A stretch of 64,000 nucleotides of DNA from Macrocystis pyrifera (lineage: Eukaryota; Sar; Phaeophyceae; Laminariales; Laminariaceae), in assembly GCA_031763025.1 (NCBI GenBank), contig JASSKH010000001.1, positions 12,193,102 to 12,257,101 of the forward strand, in the 5' to 3' direction. The notes under the pieces were generated by a model. That model had not been told where the DNA came from. It saw only the letters and a program-made list of their open reading frames with translations, and ran no database searches. Made by a program: the position numbers and the translations under genes. Numbering within the stretch: position 1 is the first letter of the stretch; every line of letters starts with the position of its first letter. Below, piece by piece: positions 1 through 9,550 of the stretch.

Positions 1-719
1 GCGCCCCCAAGAAGAGGTGGCGGGGGGTGGGGGTTGGGCTCGGTCGGCGATCGGTTCTTCGACTTGACTTCACCTGCAGTCACGGGACCAGTCAGTAGTA
101 GAGGTGTATGGGGTCCGGGACACGGTTGGTCGGTGTTGCGACCGCGTACGATCGGGACTCCGTGGCAGAGTGGGGCGAACGTTGTTGAAGGGCGCTGGCG
201 ATGGTGTCTGCGTACATAGTGGGGTAGCTGCCGTAATTTTCCGCGCTCGGGCGTTGATTTTGCGTCTACCGCGAAGCTAGTATTGAATGATGATCACTGT
301 GGCTCCCGCTTGGATAGCCGAAAAGCATGCGATGACTGATGTGCATTTCCCTTAGACCTACGATATTTGTTTGGGGGCTTTCAGCGCATTCTAGTCAGTA
401 GGTTGCGACCGCGGATTGGCCGTAGAAGCTACACGGTATGACTACTAATTCGCTGGGCTCAGGCGGGGACTTCTTGAACGGGCGAGGGTGACTGCTTGGT
501 TTCTCCGTAAACAGTGTATTTCTGGCGTTTGTTCCGGTCGACCGAGTTCTAGTGCGGCGCACGTAAGTTAGGAGGCGGCGACCGTCACCTTGGCCGTAGA
601 AACTCCGTGAGATGGCGGGGGACCCGCTTGACTCACGCTAATACGATGGCATTTGTCCTCAAGTATGACGGCGCATCTTTTGGGGTTCTCAAATTAGCTT
701 TCGATACTCTAGCGCAAAC

Positions 720-1190
720 TTGTCTTGTTTTCCATATTTTGTTTACGATTGTACGCAGACACCAACGCAAATCGTTATTGACACCTTATGTTACGGTATT
801 AACATCCTTGTAGATACGCACGGAGATGCGTTACCGTGTCTGTACAATCGTCATGTTTTCGTGACGACCCGCCTGGATACACAGCTTCGCTTCGACGCTT
901 GCTTACAAGCATTTACTTACTTTGTGCCAAGGATGGCAGAATTATGGCCCCTCGTTGAATCGACAACCTTACCAATGTTGTCACGCGAGTTTCGCGGGGT
1001 TTCTCTTTGCGCTTTACAACACTCCGCATTCAACGCTTGCTGGCAAAGACTTACTTACTACGTACCAAGGGTGGCAGAATGCTGCCCCCTCGTGGATCCG
1101 ATTGCTTTAATGATGCGTACACGCGCGTTTCGCGAGGCTTCCGTTTGCGCTCGGGTATCCTCACCTCCTTTCTTCCACGGTTCGCTGTAG
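720..1190 (+). other. Possible ORF1 remnant with internal protein repeat
   Basis: A plus-strand frame stays open for 156 codons. Its second half contains two adjacent 46-residue repeats in the same frame. They share motifs such as F(D/N)AC, TY(F/Y)VPR(M/V)AE, PLV and (E/A)FR(G/E). The frame lies just upstream of the reverse transcriptase region, where DIRS elements normally carry a gag-like ORF. No zinc knuckle or other gag signature is seen, so an ORF1 role is only a positional guess. It could equally be a chance open frame through a DNA duplication. Confidence 0.25.
891..1166 (+). repeat. 138-bp tandem duplication (two copies, in frame)
   Basis: Copies run 891-1028 and 1029-1166. Shared anchors are TTC(G/A)ACGCTTGC at the start, ACTTACTWYGT, GGTGGCAGAAT versus GGATGGCAGAAT, and GTTTCGCG. 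The period of 138 is a multiple of three, so a reading frame would be preserved across the duplication. Confidence 0.75.
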
Positions 1191-2160
1191 GTGGTCGCCG
1201 ACGGTTGGCTCCGACGCCACGATCGACGCCACGCACACGTGCGGCCTGTTCTCCTCCACACGCTCCCCCTGGACACCGACGAACGCGAGTGGGCGTGCAC
1301 GGGAGCTCTGCCTGCTTCGAGAGCGTGGCCGTCCGTGGCGGACGTCACTCGCGACCTCATGCAGTGTCGGCTACGGCGTATGCCGTGTGATGCTCCAATA
1401 TGGAATGCGAAGGGGGATGGGGACTTACTGGGGCCGGGTTTCGTGCGCCGGCAAGTAAGATTCTGGCACGATATCATCCTCAAAGAGCACCCGCTTCGAG
1501 AAACGCACGTGTTGTACTTACGTGACAGAGTGGATCTTCACAATCGTCTGCTAGGGGAATACCGGGGTTCGTCGAGCGCCTGCCCGTAGACGTCACCCGA
1601 TTTCCAGCAGCGGTGTTCCACAACCGTATCCCGCCAAGGTTCACCGATGTCGTGGACGACGAGGTACGAGCCCTCGTTGATCGTGGGTGTGTTGTCAAAT
1701 GGGCAGACATCCGAACCCCCGGGTGGCCGCAGCGCCCACGCTTGGTCATGGCGTTGTCAGTCGAGGAGACAAAACCGCGCCTAATTTACGACGCGAGGTC
1801 GTTAAATAAGCGGTGCAAGAATGTCCGTTTTTCAACGGATACGGTGCTAGCGTCGCTTCGAAGGGTCGGTACATGACTTCGTAGGATGACGAATCCGCCT
1901 TTCCCCACATTTTTTTGTGCCCCTCCGCTTGGCCGCTCTTTGGCCTCACATACGGCGGCATTGAATACTGCTGGTGCGTCTTTCCTTTCAGAATCAGTCT
2001 ACGTCCATGGTGCTACCATACCTTTAGCGAGGCGAAAGCAGCCTACCTTCGCTCCAAAGGGATGCCGGTGTCAGGGTACCTCGACGACTCGTGGTTGAGT
2101 AACTCCCTCACCTCCCACGGGACAGACGGCGCGGGAGCAGTGGCTTGCTGCGGGTGAGGC
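1191..2160 (+). pseudogene. DIRS reverse transcriptase, frameshifted
   Basis: The first frame (1191-1589) ends with a DIRS-like N-terminal segment containing FWHDIILKEHPL. The next frame (about 1590-1876) gives the fingers region, with RIPPRFTDVV and KPRLIYDARSLNK. A third frame (1915-2157) carries FGLTYGGIEYCW, then LRSKGMPVSG and the catalytic YLDDSW at about 2077-2094. The change of frame near 1590, and the stop at the end of the second frame followed by lost sequence around 1876-1915, show decay. The YLDD box and the linker-like start identify a reverse transcriptase of the DIRS/Ngaro kind rather than gypsy or LINE. The catalytic aspartates are still encoded, but no continuous frame spans the domain. 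Confidence 0.85.
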
Positions 2161-2569
2161 TACACACGTGGCGATGTTGATGTCGTTCCTGTGTGGACAG
2201 TTCCTGCCGACCAAGAAGTGCGACTTCCGGCCGATTAGGCAGCAGCAATATCTCGGGATGTTGTGCGACTTTAACACCACCACCTTCCGGGTTCCACAGG
2301 ATTAGCTAGATAAACTGCAGCAGCTGCTGCGAACAGCCCTAGACAAGGGATGTCTGTCCTTCCGTACGCCGCAGCGAATCGCGGGCAAATGCATCAGCAT
2401 GTCGGTGGCTATTCGACTGGCATCGCTGTGGACGCATGCTATGTTCGCTGTGCTTGCCGAGCTCGAGAAGTCCGCTCTGTGCATGGTGGACCATACGCAA
2501 GCCTCTAGGGCCGACCTACTAGGCGAATTTCAGCTGTGGTATAATTTGTCCGCTACCTTGCAGGAGAAT

Positions 2570-3290
2570 CCCTGATAGAGAGAACGACATTGCGTGGCGG
2601 CCTTGGCCAAAGGATCGTCAGATGCGTCATCTGTGGCATGGGGGGGGCATGGTAAACACGGCCTCGGGCACCTTTCCCGTGGGGAGGGTGTTCCCGCCAG
2701 ATTGGTTGTCTCAGCATATCAACCAGAAGGAGATGTATGGCCTTTACCATCTCCTTAGACAATCACACGCGACACCCGGACGTGTTGCGGCGGGCACTTG
2801 TGCTCATGGACGTGGACAACCAGACAGTAGTGGGTGCCTTCAGCCGTGGGCGTGCGAAGAACCGCGAGATGCACGCACTGCTGGTGCGGTTGTTCGAGTT
2901 GCAAGTGGCGTACGGATTCATGCTATCGTCGACGTGGATCCCGACGGCTGAGAACTTAGTCGCAGATGCGATTTCGCGGCCGTCACGAAGCGCCATCATC
3001 CGCGTAGTGCCGACATCGTTTCAAGCGGTGTGGGACGAGATGGGCCCGTTTAAGATAGACCTCATGGCATGCACGGCGTCGGGGCTGCGCTTTCCATTAC
3101 TTCGGGAGGCAACGGCGGGGACCAACGTGTTCGCGCACGACGTTTCGCTCTGTCCGGGTACCAAAATCCCGCCCTTTGGGTTTTGTTTCCCACCCCTGAT
3201 CATGGCCGGCCACATCGTGCAATGTTGGGCGGAATGCGAGGCCGGCGCGGCTGTCCTTTTGCCAGATGTTAAGGCCTATTAGTTTCATTT
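2570..3290 (+). pseudogene. DIRS RNase H and downstream conserved domain, frameshifted
   Basis: One frame reads 2622-2951 through RHLWHGGGMVNT and HINQKEMYGLYHLLRQ. The adjacent frame (2737-3282) continues with VLMDVDNQTVVGAFSRGRAKN, then WIPTAENLVADAISR. That is the DNxT...W(I/V)PT.xN..AD..SR pattern of DIRS RNase H. Beyond it, FKIDLMACTAS and PPFGFCFPPL match the conserved block that follows RNase H in these elements. The switch between frames occurs near 2740. The region 2160-2570 has further remnants (LGMLCDFNTTTFRVP) with a TAG stop. Function is lost. Family assignment is confident. Confidence 0.8.
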
Positions 3291-3839
3291 AGTGCAGCAA
3301 GCCACGGTGCGGTCGAGCGAGGTGGCCACAGTGGCGCCGGAAGGGTGCTTTCAGTGGCCCAGCCCAGATGGTAGCCTCACGAATTGGCGGTACCCTCGCT
3401 GGGGGATGATAGCATACGCTTTAGACTTCGGTACCAAAGGGTAACGATTGCCCATGTTTCGGCAACTATCGCGCGGGGACGGGCAGCTATCACACAGTAG
3501 AGTGCATATATTTCGCGGTTTCGGGCATTTTCGAATGCTCACCGAACTTTACGGTTCCCCGTTCCTTGGTGTTCTCCTTCAAAGAGAACGGCGCTAGCGG
3601 GAGCCACCTTCAGGGTGGGGCACATGTCAGCGAAGCGGCCTCGGCGAGGGAATTGGTTCGTTTTGCGTTTTGCTCTACGTGTCAGAAAAAAACGTTGCAC
3701 AGGTTAATTTCTGCTGGAAATGGGGCGCTCAGCCCTTTCGATCATTGCCGGCGCCGCGGTATTCGGAGCGGGTGCCTGTCGTTGTGGATGTGGATAAGAT
3801 GCAAGTACGTCGACGCCAAGTACCGGCGGCCATGGAGGG

Positions 3840-4971
3840 GCGCCCCGGGCAAGTCTTGAAACGGAGAGTGGCCGACGAGTTTGACGCGTTTGTGCTCGTT
3901 GTTTCGGCCAGGTTCCGTTGTTGGCAAACAGCCAGCCCGGACGACGTCTTTATTTTCCTCTGCTTCCTTGACACGCAAGGGAAAGGCGCCAATGTGGAAC
4001 ATGAGGCGTCTTGCCCGGTGTGAGCCAAGCGAGCGACGATACGTGCCTCTTCGTGTGCTAAACGGTACGCGGCCGAGTCGTTACCAAAATGTTTTGTCTC
4101 CAAGCTGAAAATGGCGATGAAAGAAAGCGGGAAAGGAGAGGAATGGGACCCCGTCCGACGGGTAGGAAATCCGTGCTCGAGCCCGTTGGTAGATTCGTAC
4201 ATTACCTTCGTATCTGAGGAACAGAAACAGGTCGGGGTTCAGGTCAATCAGGCCGCGCCGATATTGGAACACACACTCGTAGATCTGCTAAGCGACATGC
4301 GGTCGCGCGCTCAGGTGGCCAGCTCTCTGGCAGAGCGTATTTCTCTGACCCGAGATATCGCCCTGTAGTATTTGACCTCCTATTCGATGCGTAGGGGTTA
4401 CGATATTTCCTTCACCATGGGGTCGCACGTTTTGAAGCTCCCAGCGTCTACGGGTTTGATTTACAACGTTCAGTTTGGCAAGACGCTTCGGGCCTCTAGT
4501 GAGGCAGTAGTAGTGTAAGCGGACTCGGACTGCCCGGCGATTTGCGCCTTTCGGGCGGTTACGACGTACATCTCGACCGCACAGCGGATTGGGTGGGAAA
4601 CCACCGGGCCCCTCTTCCTCTTTTCTACGGCATAAGGTGGCCGGGGTCGTCTCTCTCTTCCCGCGGCCCGTATGACGGTGAACCTGCAAAGCTATCTGCG
4701 GATGGCAGACCTGCCGACCCATTTGACGACGCACTCCTTTCTAGTGGGAGGCTCGCTCTGCCAATCCCTGGCCGGGACTGTTGTGGACGAGATCAAGAAA
4801 ATCGGGGGCTGGAAGACAGCGTCAGTTCCGAAGTACTACATCGGGGCTACCTCGAGTGGGCAAGTGCGGGGTAGCAAGACCAAACGTGGCCAGAGCTTCG
4901 CGGACACTAGCGAAATACCATTGTCGCCCGAGTTCAGAAAGGACTATGCGGCGTGTGCGGGAAAGGACTGA
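3840..4971 (+). pseudogene. DIRS tyrosine recombinase with three in-frame stops and a lost catalytic Arg
   Basis: The N-terminal SAM-like part (3840-4100) reads FDAFVLVVSARFRCW and FIFLCFLDTQGKG, with frame breaks. From 4111 to 4971 one frame carries EEWDPVRRVGNP, then the box-I region SMRRGYDISF (about 4384-4413). Further on come LTTHSFLVGGS, EIKKIGGWKT and KYYIG (about 4831-4845, nucleophile Tyr). In-frame stops are TAG 4366-4368, TAA 4516-4518 and TAA 4633-4635. The conserved HxxR box reads HSFL at about 4732-4743, so the second catalytic arginine is replaced by leucine. Both the stops and this substitution indicate an inactive recombinase. It lies directly after the RNase H remnant, as in DIRS. 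Confidence 0.85.
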
Positions 4972-5076
4972 GTTCATGTTATACACGTCTGAGTGAGACA
5001 ACTCTGCCCCTCGCCAGCGGTTAACGAAAAGGCAATCTAAAAGAAGCGTAACGAAGTATGGGCGCGACCACAGTCC

Positions 5077-5508
5077 GGCGCAGGGGGCATCAATCAATCC
5101 AATACTTACATTAAATGATCTACGGTAGAGAGACACAACACTAGGGTGAAATGACGATCTAATCCATGGGCTCCAATTTGGCACAGATAATGGAACCATC
5201 GATGATATTGAAATGTCTCGGAATTTGCATCGAAGCGAGGTTACTTCTTCCTTTCGCTCCCGAAACCTCGGGAGCAGAGTTGGTCTCGTCATTTCTTGAG
5301 ACCATTCCAACCACCCGGCAGTTGGATTAGCATTTATGGGCTGCTATACCCAGACCATTTACAGGTACTAACCCCGCGCAGAGTATGTGATTCGCCACTT
5401 TACTCAGCGCGGGGGGAAATACCGGACGAGACCTCCTGCCAACCGCAGGAGGCCTCATCCAATCCAGTACTCGTATTAAATGATCCGCGGTAGAGAGACA
5501 TAATACTA
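5077..5508 (+). repeat. Direct repeat pair, copies 5077-5143 and 5444-5508
   Basis: Both copies contain ATTAAATGATC followed by CGGTAGAGAGACA and end in CTA. They begin near CGCAGG(G/A)GG and share the string CAATCCA. Spacing is about 366 bp. Short direct repeats of this kind could be the terminal repeats of a small non-autonomous element or part of split DIRS-type repeats. Confidence 0.6.
5372..5414. repeat. 14-bp stem-loop
   Basis: Arm 5372-5385 pairs with arm 5401-5414 at 13 of 14 positions around a 15-nt loop. The stem is GC-rich (CCCCGCGC at its base). Confidence 0.7.
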
Positions 5509-6771
5509 CAGAAACATACGCTTCCGTCAAATCGGAAGGGCCTGGAAACCGTCAAGCGAGCTGGGGAACAGTCGTGTGAAGTCTGTTTCCAAGCTGTGTA
5601 TCGCCCTTCTGTGTCCAAACAACAGTGCTTTCACCGTGGGTTGGATGTGTGTGCTAGCTGTAGTTCTGACGAATGAGCATTCTCGAGGACGAATTCCGTT
5701 GACGACGTGTGCACACTACTGTAGACCGCACATATGTACGTATTCGATTATTATCCGGACAGTTGCATCGGGACCCCCCCTTCCCCTTGTGCCAGACGTC
5801 AGGTTGACATTTCTTGTGGAGACAATCTAGAATGAGGCAAACTCCAGCATGTTCTGACGATCTCTGAATTAAGTATGCCCAATGTGTTGCAACGTGCTGT
5901 GTTGTCCTCACCAGGACTTCGTATTAGCCAACCTTTATCAAGGTCGGGGCCACTTCCACATGTGTACTCTTCTGTGCGACCGCTGCGATTGCTTCCGCGA
6001 AACATGTACAATGTCTACTACATATTCAGTGATGTGGCAAGTGAATTTCATATGACTGGATGGACACAATACGTATCTCGAGTAGGTGTATGACGATGTT
6101 AATCGCTCATGAGCTCTCTGGTGTTTCTTGAATACAGAGTGTATCGCAGCGTGAGTATCTATGCACTTGATAGACACTTGGTCAGGCTTCAGAGCACTAT
6201 CAGGGCGGGGTCGGCATGCTTAAAGTCAAATGTGTGCGATGGAGATGATGCGTGTGACCAGTAGTTAGTCGACAATATTGGGTGATACATACACGTTTGT
6301 TTGTTATGGATTTCGGTAGCGATCACCTAACAAAGTAGTGGTCAACACATTTGTTGTGACATACACAAATATATTGGGAAGCTTCAAGCTGATGTGCCAG
6401 GCCAATTCGAGTGGTGAGTGTCCCGCGAAGGCCACGAAACTGTCTGTGACGTTCCGACGATTCGGGCTTTAGCTTCTCCTCGCCTTCTCGACAGGGCGTC
6501 AAGATGGGAAAGCTACAGGAAAATTATCAACAGCAGTCGGTGTTCACGGTGTCTCGATTGGGACCGTACGCGAAACAGAGCAACCTACCCGTCGTTGCCA
6601 AATTAGCTTGTGAGTGTTCAGTGCAATTAGCTTGTGAGTGTTCAGTGCACGTGTTTAAAATGTTCTTTTACTGTGTCACGGGGCAATGGTTTTGGTCTCA
6701 TGTTCACGATTCGACGCCTACTTTGTGCATCGGTGTCGTTTGTTAATAGTGATGTTTGACACGGTGCTTAC

Positions 6772-7643
6772 GTGAACGATATTGGTTTCTGCGGGCGATA
6801 GTGCCTTCTGCTTATTTTGAAACCAGCAGTCAAGGAATCCCGGGTTGTACAATTTCGGGTTTGGACGATGGCGACGACATTGATGTTAAGGTAACGTTGA
6901 AACCACGGCTATCGTCAAGTGTATCCAACCATGGACCATCTTGCATAGCATGTGGTATCTGTATTTTAATATGGGGACCAACGTTGTTCACGAATTGAAC
7001 ATACGTTAGGTGGTAAACGGTAAACACATCAATTGTTTGTGTAAGTTCGGTAATCAACTTGCAGGCCTCGAACCCTTAACATAAAGGAAACAGCGTACTA
7101 TACATGCTTGAGGTCATGTCGGAAGCGGTTTGCCTGTAGTCACACTCTCGTGACACGAATAACTTCCTGACAACTGAAGCCCGGAGCTGAACTACAATCC
7201 CTGCTGTCAAACACCATCGCCACCAGATACATTTGATAAAACAGACCATGGACAAATATTTCCCTGCCATGCCCGCAGCATGGAAGGAGGCGATTTTCAT
7301 TCGAAATAGTCTTGACGCTGTTTCATCTTAACGTCTGAGGCGCATTGATATTCGTGGCGACATCGCGAGTGAAATCACGCGATGCGATATCTAAAATACG
7401 GAGTAGCACGTATTAAGAGCGAATTCCCCTGTATAGTGGCGTAGAACGTGAAACAAGTTACACAAAGCTGGCGAAAGGTGATCGACCTCGAATTATTAAA
7501 GACAACCCAAAGACGATACTATTTCCATGCGTAGGGCTGCATTCGTGCGCCTCTATAAAAGCAAAAAAAAAGCAATGTCTGCGACGTTTTACTTCAACGA
7601 CGATTTTCACTCCAAAGAGGGCACCACAAGCGAACAACAGCAA
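6772..7643 (-). pseudogene. Possible decayed minus-strand gene (module A version)
   Basis: Minus-strand frames here resemble minus frames at the same place in B modules despite clear DNA divergence. One is VGPHIKIQIPHAMQDG...LDDS (about 6830-7057; the B2 version has IGPHLKISITDDMRGG...LDDR). A second is CIWWRWCLTAGI...RASVVRK (about 7140-7300; B2 has YIWLQWCSAEGI...RASSVRT). A third is GALFGVKIVVEV...PFASFV (7458-7643; B1 has GALAGVQLVVDD...PFTSFV). A GTAAGC splice-donor-like site follows at 6766-6771. An in-frame TGA (in all three A modules) ends the first block. No known family is recognised. This could be an old exon set or fortuitous ORFs. Confidence 0.25.
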
Positions 7644-9104
7644 ATGGGGTTAACTGAAGGCCTTCTAAAATCAGGGTGAAAACATAGTCTTCGTAACTAC
7701 CGTACCAGTTCTGTCCTAGCGCTCATGATGAACATATGGGCGAACGCTTCGTACGATAATCCATATAGGCATTCTGTGGGTGCGAACGTCTGTCAAGCCT
7801 GGGTCTTCTGTTTTTAAGACCTCGTGATCGGTGTATTCTCGCAATGATCCCGGTCAACACTATGGGGGAGAATCTGTTTCGTGAAGGAACGATTTACATG
7901 TTGTACGCTCGTGTACGTACGCCTTTCCAAGGTTGGTTTCAGCAGCGATTCACCAGTGTGGCCGTGTTGGCCAGGAAAATACAGCAACAATCCTTGAGCC
8001 AACAACGTACCCGGTTTTGGACTGATTAAACGTGTATAGCCAGGTACTGAACAGTTCAATTTTCTCCAATAAAGCATCGAAGAAACCCGATTTACTTCAG
8101 ATGAAATATTCAGACCTGTGAATACGATAAGGGACCACAGGCTATAACATTTACCCCTATCGAAACGCAGCAATATCTGTGATAAAATATATACCGCTGG
8201 GCACCAGATAAATAGTGTAGGACAAGCTAGGAATAATTTTATCCAGCGATTGACGTCCTTTCAGTGATGTGAATCTTATGTGCAATCTTGACTGTCACAT
8301 TATTGTCTCAGTTTCTAAGGCTCAAACATAACTAACTACCGAAATAGTTTAAAAAAATTACGATTCGGAGAGGTAGTCCTCATTGTCGCGCTATCAAACC
8401 AAACGTCAGCAGATAAAGTTGACACGAGAACAGCAACTACGCTAGAGCTCGTCAGCTGTAAGGTACGAACAAACAAGCGCAACATTAACACCGAGTATAT
8501 TGCCATGTCAAGATATTATGTCGGGAGGGATACCTTAGTGTGGCATGTTTGGGCTGTGTTGTAATGCCAGACAACATACATACACGGTTGCCTAATTTCC
8601 AGATTAGCCACAAAAATACTGAAAGAATTCTCGATTAAAGAGTTGGACGGACAAAACTTGATATGTCGCTATAAATAGTGGACACAGGGCTGCACCTTGT
8701 GTCCTGGTGAAAATAGCAACAGCAACTCTTCACGTCGTCATCTGCCGATACTGATATGACCAGCGCAATAGTAGTACACACCACCCGTACCCAAGATATA
8801 CTTTTTTCTTCTGTTGCCAGCGACACACGTGTGTGGAATTCACGGCAGCGTTGCCAATATATATGGTTGTACGTCGCAGTTTTAGACGTCAATGGCTATA
8901 TAATGCATTTCATCAGTTTACGATGATGTATCCCGACCGGGTAAGCTTTAGATATCGCTATTAATTAATAGTGTATCCGAGGGCTACAGCCTGGTGAGCA
9001 CATCATTGATACGTGAGGCAAACGTCTTCCAGGTAAGGACCAACAACAACAGTAAATACCTTTCAAGGTATAGGCATACTCGACGCTTGCCAGGGCTTCG
9101 CTAT

Positions 9105-9188
9105 GTGACGGTTCGGGATAGTGCTTAAACATACTGATACAAGACTGTGACGGTTCGAGATAGTGCTCAAACATACTGATACAAGACT
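9105..9188. repeat. 42-bp tandem duplication specific to A1
   Basis: Copies 9105-9146 and 9147-9188 begin GTGACGGTTCG and differ at two positions. A2 and A3 have a single copy at the same place, so this is a recent local duplication. Confidence 0.85.
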
Positions 9189-9446
9189 GTGTCGGTTAAG
9201 AATTTGCTGTTAATGATCGTAAACTTCTTCACGATTGAAGATCCTGACTGGTATATCTTTGCATCTCGCCAGTGGATCGCAGGGCTGCATTCAAGCTCCT
9301 GGCGACGATGCCTACGATCCTTTGACATCATGACTTACTCGATAGAGACCGGCACAAGCCTACTCCCATTAAATTTCTAGTCACCATCATGTTCTTTTCT
9401 TGGCAGTGCTTCGCGTGCAAGAGATACGATACGCTACGGAACACTA

Positions 9447-9550
9447 TTACGGGGGGCCATAGGTAGTAGGACTTACGGTGCATACAAAAACCTATATATT
9501 TGCCCAATTTTACTAACAGTATTAAGTCATATTTACTATTTTCCCCCTTA
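9447..9550 (-). mobile_element. About 100-bp MITE, copy in A1
   Basis: Absent at this site in A2 and A3, where the sequence reads straight through GGAACAC(C/T)AGCTTGAG. The ends are TTACGGGGGGCC and, read inward from the other side, TAAGGGGGAAAATAG. The flanks carry CTA on both sides (9444-9446, 9551-9553), so the target duplication is CTA or TA. The same family occurs at 27950-28050 and 46755-46851, in the opposite orientation. It has no coding capacity. A TA-type target suggests a Tc1/mariner-like (Stowaway-type) parent. Confidence 0.7.

Larger units (their letters stand above)
1..1190. other. GC-rich region upstream of the DIRS element, no recognised gene
   Basis: No known domain is visible. 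The composition is GC-rich like the adjoining DIRS element and unlike the AT-richer array further right, so this may be the 5' part of the element (its first ORF or terminal repeat). Two related segments near 388-440 and 545-615 share the string GGCCGTAGAA preceded by a GCGACCG-like stretch, which suggests an old internal duplication. The only long plus frame is the one through the 138-bp tandem duplication at 891-1166. Assignment to the element is inference. Confidence 0.4.
1191..4971 (+). mobile_element. Decayed DIRS-type (tyrosine-recombinase) retrotransposon
   Basis: Pieces of all three DIRS pol functions lie in order on the plus strand: reverse transcriptase (about 1191-2160), RNase H with a trailing conserved block (about 2570-3290), and tyrosine recombinase (about 3840-4971). 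No DDE integrase and no long terminal repeats are present, as expected for the DIRS order, which integrates by a tyrosine recombinase. Frames shift repeatedly, and three in-frame stops interrupt the recombinase, so the copy cannot make intact proteins. I could not find the terminal inverted repeats or the internal complementary region typical of DIRS1-like elements, so the ends are undefined. The element may extend left to base 1 and right to about 5519. Confidence 0.85.
4972..5519. other. Hairpin-rich spacer between the DIRS element and the tandem array
   Basis: No gene is visible. The segment holds a perfect 8-bp stem (5432-5439 with 5445-5452) and a longer hairpin at 5372-5414. A short CTCCCG/CGGGAG stem lies near 5257-5275, and there is a direct repeat at 5077-5143 and 5444-5508. 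Similarity to module A3 starts at about 5520 (compare 43303), so this spacer is outside the array. It may be the 3' terminal structure of the DIRS element or a separate small element. Confidence 0.5.
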
